The translations under genes were made by a program, and so were the position numbers. A stretch of DNA of 64,000 bases from Begonia masoniana (taxonomy: Eukaryota > Streptophyta > Magnoliopsida > Cucurbitales > Begoniaceae). Positions 62,176 to 64,000 of this stretch are shown here, one piece after another. Numbering within the stretch: the stretch's first letter is position 1; the number at the start of each line of letters is the position of its first letter. Location of the stretch: the NCBI GenBank assembly GCA_022432975.1, contig CM039502.1, positions 72,314,573-72,378,572 of the forward strand, written 5' to 3'. The notes under the pieces were generated by a model. The model was not told the origin of the DNA. It searched no databases and worked only from the letters and a program-made list of their open reading frames with translations.

Positions 62176-64000
62176 GCTGATTCAAAGAAGAGTTAGCTAT
62201 GGATTTTGTTATATTTTTTAAAGTCTAAAAAGTATTATAAAATGACTTTGATGTACTAGGTATTAGAAAGGACTTATGTTTTGGTTTGGAAAGTCAAATT
62301 ACCCAATGGGTAAATTTTAGAAACTCAGCCTCTAGCTTAACCGAGTACGCCATCTCCTCTATTTTGTTTGCATGACATTTAATGTCTCTTTTTGGGTGAA
62401 AACTCTAGCTCTCTCTTGGTGGTATTTTAATCACCCTTAAGGCTTGTAATAATACTCAACTTATTTTGAATGAAAAATCGTGAGAATTCTTCTTATTTTT
62501 AAACTTTAAGTTCCCTTGAGGTGGCCACATCTCCTTGATGAGTAATATCTAATTATAAAGTGTGTTGGTTGGATGATATCTTTGTGAGTGTTGGTAGACT
62601 CCATTTTGCTACACCTCTTCTCCATTATCTTCCTTTAGAGGTGGAATACCTAGCACGGGTGTAGATAACCCTCAACCCCCATCATTGAAAAATCATCCTC
62701 CACCAAGTTCCAAAAGTGTTGTTTGTTGTTGCTTCAGTCCTATTCGTGCAGTCTGCACTCCAACGTGCATATACTTTTCTCCACTTCACCACAATGATTC
62801 AGACCTCTATTTTTGGAGACAACCTTCCTCAATCATAAAGCTTCATCCTGCCTCAAAAACCACATCCATTCAACTTCAAATGAGAGAATTATGTGTCTCC
62901 AAAGTTGACTTATTGTTCTTGGCCATAACAGTATTTTGAGCTTCCAGCAACCTTCACCACTTTCATCATATCTCTCGATTCACAAAAGCTTTTGGCAGCG
63001 ATATTTAGAGGGACTTTACTCTACTCTTGGAAGTAGCTACTGTCCAAATTTCAGCCACAAAAATCCAAGGGATCATAGACATATGCTTATTTGAAGCCAC
63101 TACTTGTGTTGCCAAAACAACTTAAAATCTTAGGCAACTTGTGCTTTTCACCTCATCCACTTTGAAGCACGGTCATTTGGTATTAGAGACACACTCCTTT
63201 CTTGGTATTTTTTTGGTTATCTTTGGTGATTTAAGTTGCTGAAAAATGTGGTCAAAAAGTAGTCCAAAACATTCAAAAAAATGTGATGACTTTGTGGCAC
63301 AATCTAGCCCATATTTCTTTTGGTTATCTTTGGTGATTTAAGTTGCTGAAAAATGTGGTCAAAAAGTAGTCCAAAAATTTCAAAAATATGTGATGACTCT
63401 GTGGCACAACCTAGCCGATATTTCTTGGTAATTTTAGCAACCAGCAGGCCGGCACCAGTTGCTTGGGACAGGGCTAAACGAGCGGAGTCGCGAGCTAATG
63501 GATCTGGCCTATAGCCCCACTTTTCTCAAAAAATTCTGAGCGGGGCCCACATATCTCTTTCCAATGGCCCCACATTTATTTATTCACATGACTCTTCAAT
63601 CTTGTACCACCACCTACTTTTGATAGCCAAATGAAAAAGTAAATCCTTACATCTTTTCCATATCGGATTTCTCCTTTCTTTTAGTTTTTGTTTTTTTTTT
63701 TAAATTGTTTTGTTTCTTTTTTTATCCATTTATCTTTTTTAAATAAGTTAAATATATTTTCTATCTTTCACTATCTACATATAGACTATATAGTACTAAT
63801 TTTCTTTTAACCGTTTTAATTTTTTTAATTCAATAATTTATATTTTTATCATCATTTATCAATTTAATTCATTTAGAAATGTAAATTTATTGTTTTAATC
63901 TCTTACACTGTCTCTTTGAATTTATATGAATATTATTTTATTCACTAAGTTAATGTTTTATATTACTATTATAAGTATTATGGAGTATTTTGAGAAAATA
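62176..64000. other. Unassigned right end of the window
   Basis: AT-rich, no recognisable protein. The 84-residue ORF at 62685-62939 has no family features I know. A 107-bp tandem duplication lies at 63212-63425. Confidence 0.45.
63212..63425. repeat. Two-copy 107-bp tandem duplication
   Basis: TTTGGTTATCTTTGGTGATT recurs with a period of 107 bp (63212 and 63319). The copies differ at scattered positions. Confidence 0.85.

Noticed and set aside
62685..62939. 84-residue ORF near the right end
   Set aside because: No family features, promoter or splice context seen; probably chance.

Overview
This window is nuclear DNA of a flowering plant, very probably a eudicot. The evidence is the set of plant-type LTR retrotransposons (Athila-like and Tekay/Del-like Ty3/gypsy elements, a Cassandra TRIM), tRNA-derived SINEs, hAT transposons, and one intron-rich subtilase gene of the plant SBT4 class. 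The species cannot be named from the sequence. Roughly 90% of the window is transposable-element DNA, and only one host gene looks intact: an 11-exon subtilisin-like protease resembling SBT4.14/XSP1 at 55593-59287 (+).

Region 1 (1-27465) is one old Athila-like element on the minus strand, cut by the left edge. Its 5' LTR is 26011-27465, its tRNA-Asp-type primer site is at 25987-26004, then come decayed gag, protease, RT, RNase H and integrase (25.7 to 18.2 kb), an ORF in the env position (2.0-3.9 kb plus 17.3 kb) and the 3' LTR (1-714). Other elements are nested inside it. Solo LTR S3 (22802-25270, TSD CATCC) splits gag. Solo LTR S1 (3915-17292, TSD GTTTT) splits the env-position ORF. Inside S1 sits a gag-only Tekay-like element (4873-16107, TSD GAAGG), and inside its gag sits solo LTR S2 (8596-11669, TSD GGGTG). 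That is four levels of nesting, each dated relative to the others by exact 5-bp target duplications.

Region 2 (27466-49697) holds a divergent LTR-like repeat family called R here (copy 1 at about 28440-30338 +; copy 3 at 31849-49697 -, interrupted). Copy 3 is interrupted by a chromovirus whose coding sequence overlaps its 3' LTR (33171-48632, TSD ACTAT). That element contains head-to-head pairs of tRNA-derived SINEs. One SINE is split by a complete Tekay-like element (34188-43143, TSD AGGGT) whose gag-pol is a single reading frame with six nonsense codons. Another SINE is split by a three-LTR Cassandra TRIM carrying 5S rRNA-like sequence (43365-44577, TSD GACCC).

Region 3 (49698-64000) holds a decayed BED-finger hAT transposase gene (50816-54243) broken by an Athila-like solo LTR (51730-53227, TSD GTAGA), the subtilase gene with its TATA box, repeat R copy 2 (59852-60745), a 1002-bp non-autonomous hAT with a perfect 8-bp TSD (61166-62167), and a tail in which I recognise no gene.

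The pattern most worth following is that several unrelated LTR families here carry clusters of short perfect palindromes built on CGATCG. The bases flanking the core differ between families but change in pairs, so dyad symmetry is kept. One such cluster has become a 24-copy, 21-bp tandem array. Two noisy local duplications (2845-3642 and 15761-17060) look like possible assembly errors and should be checked before they are interpreted.
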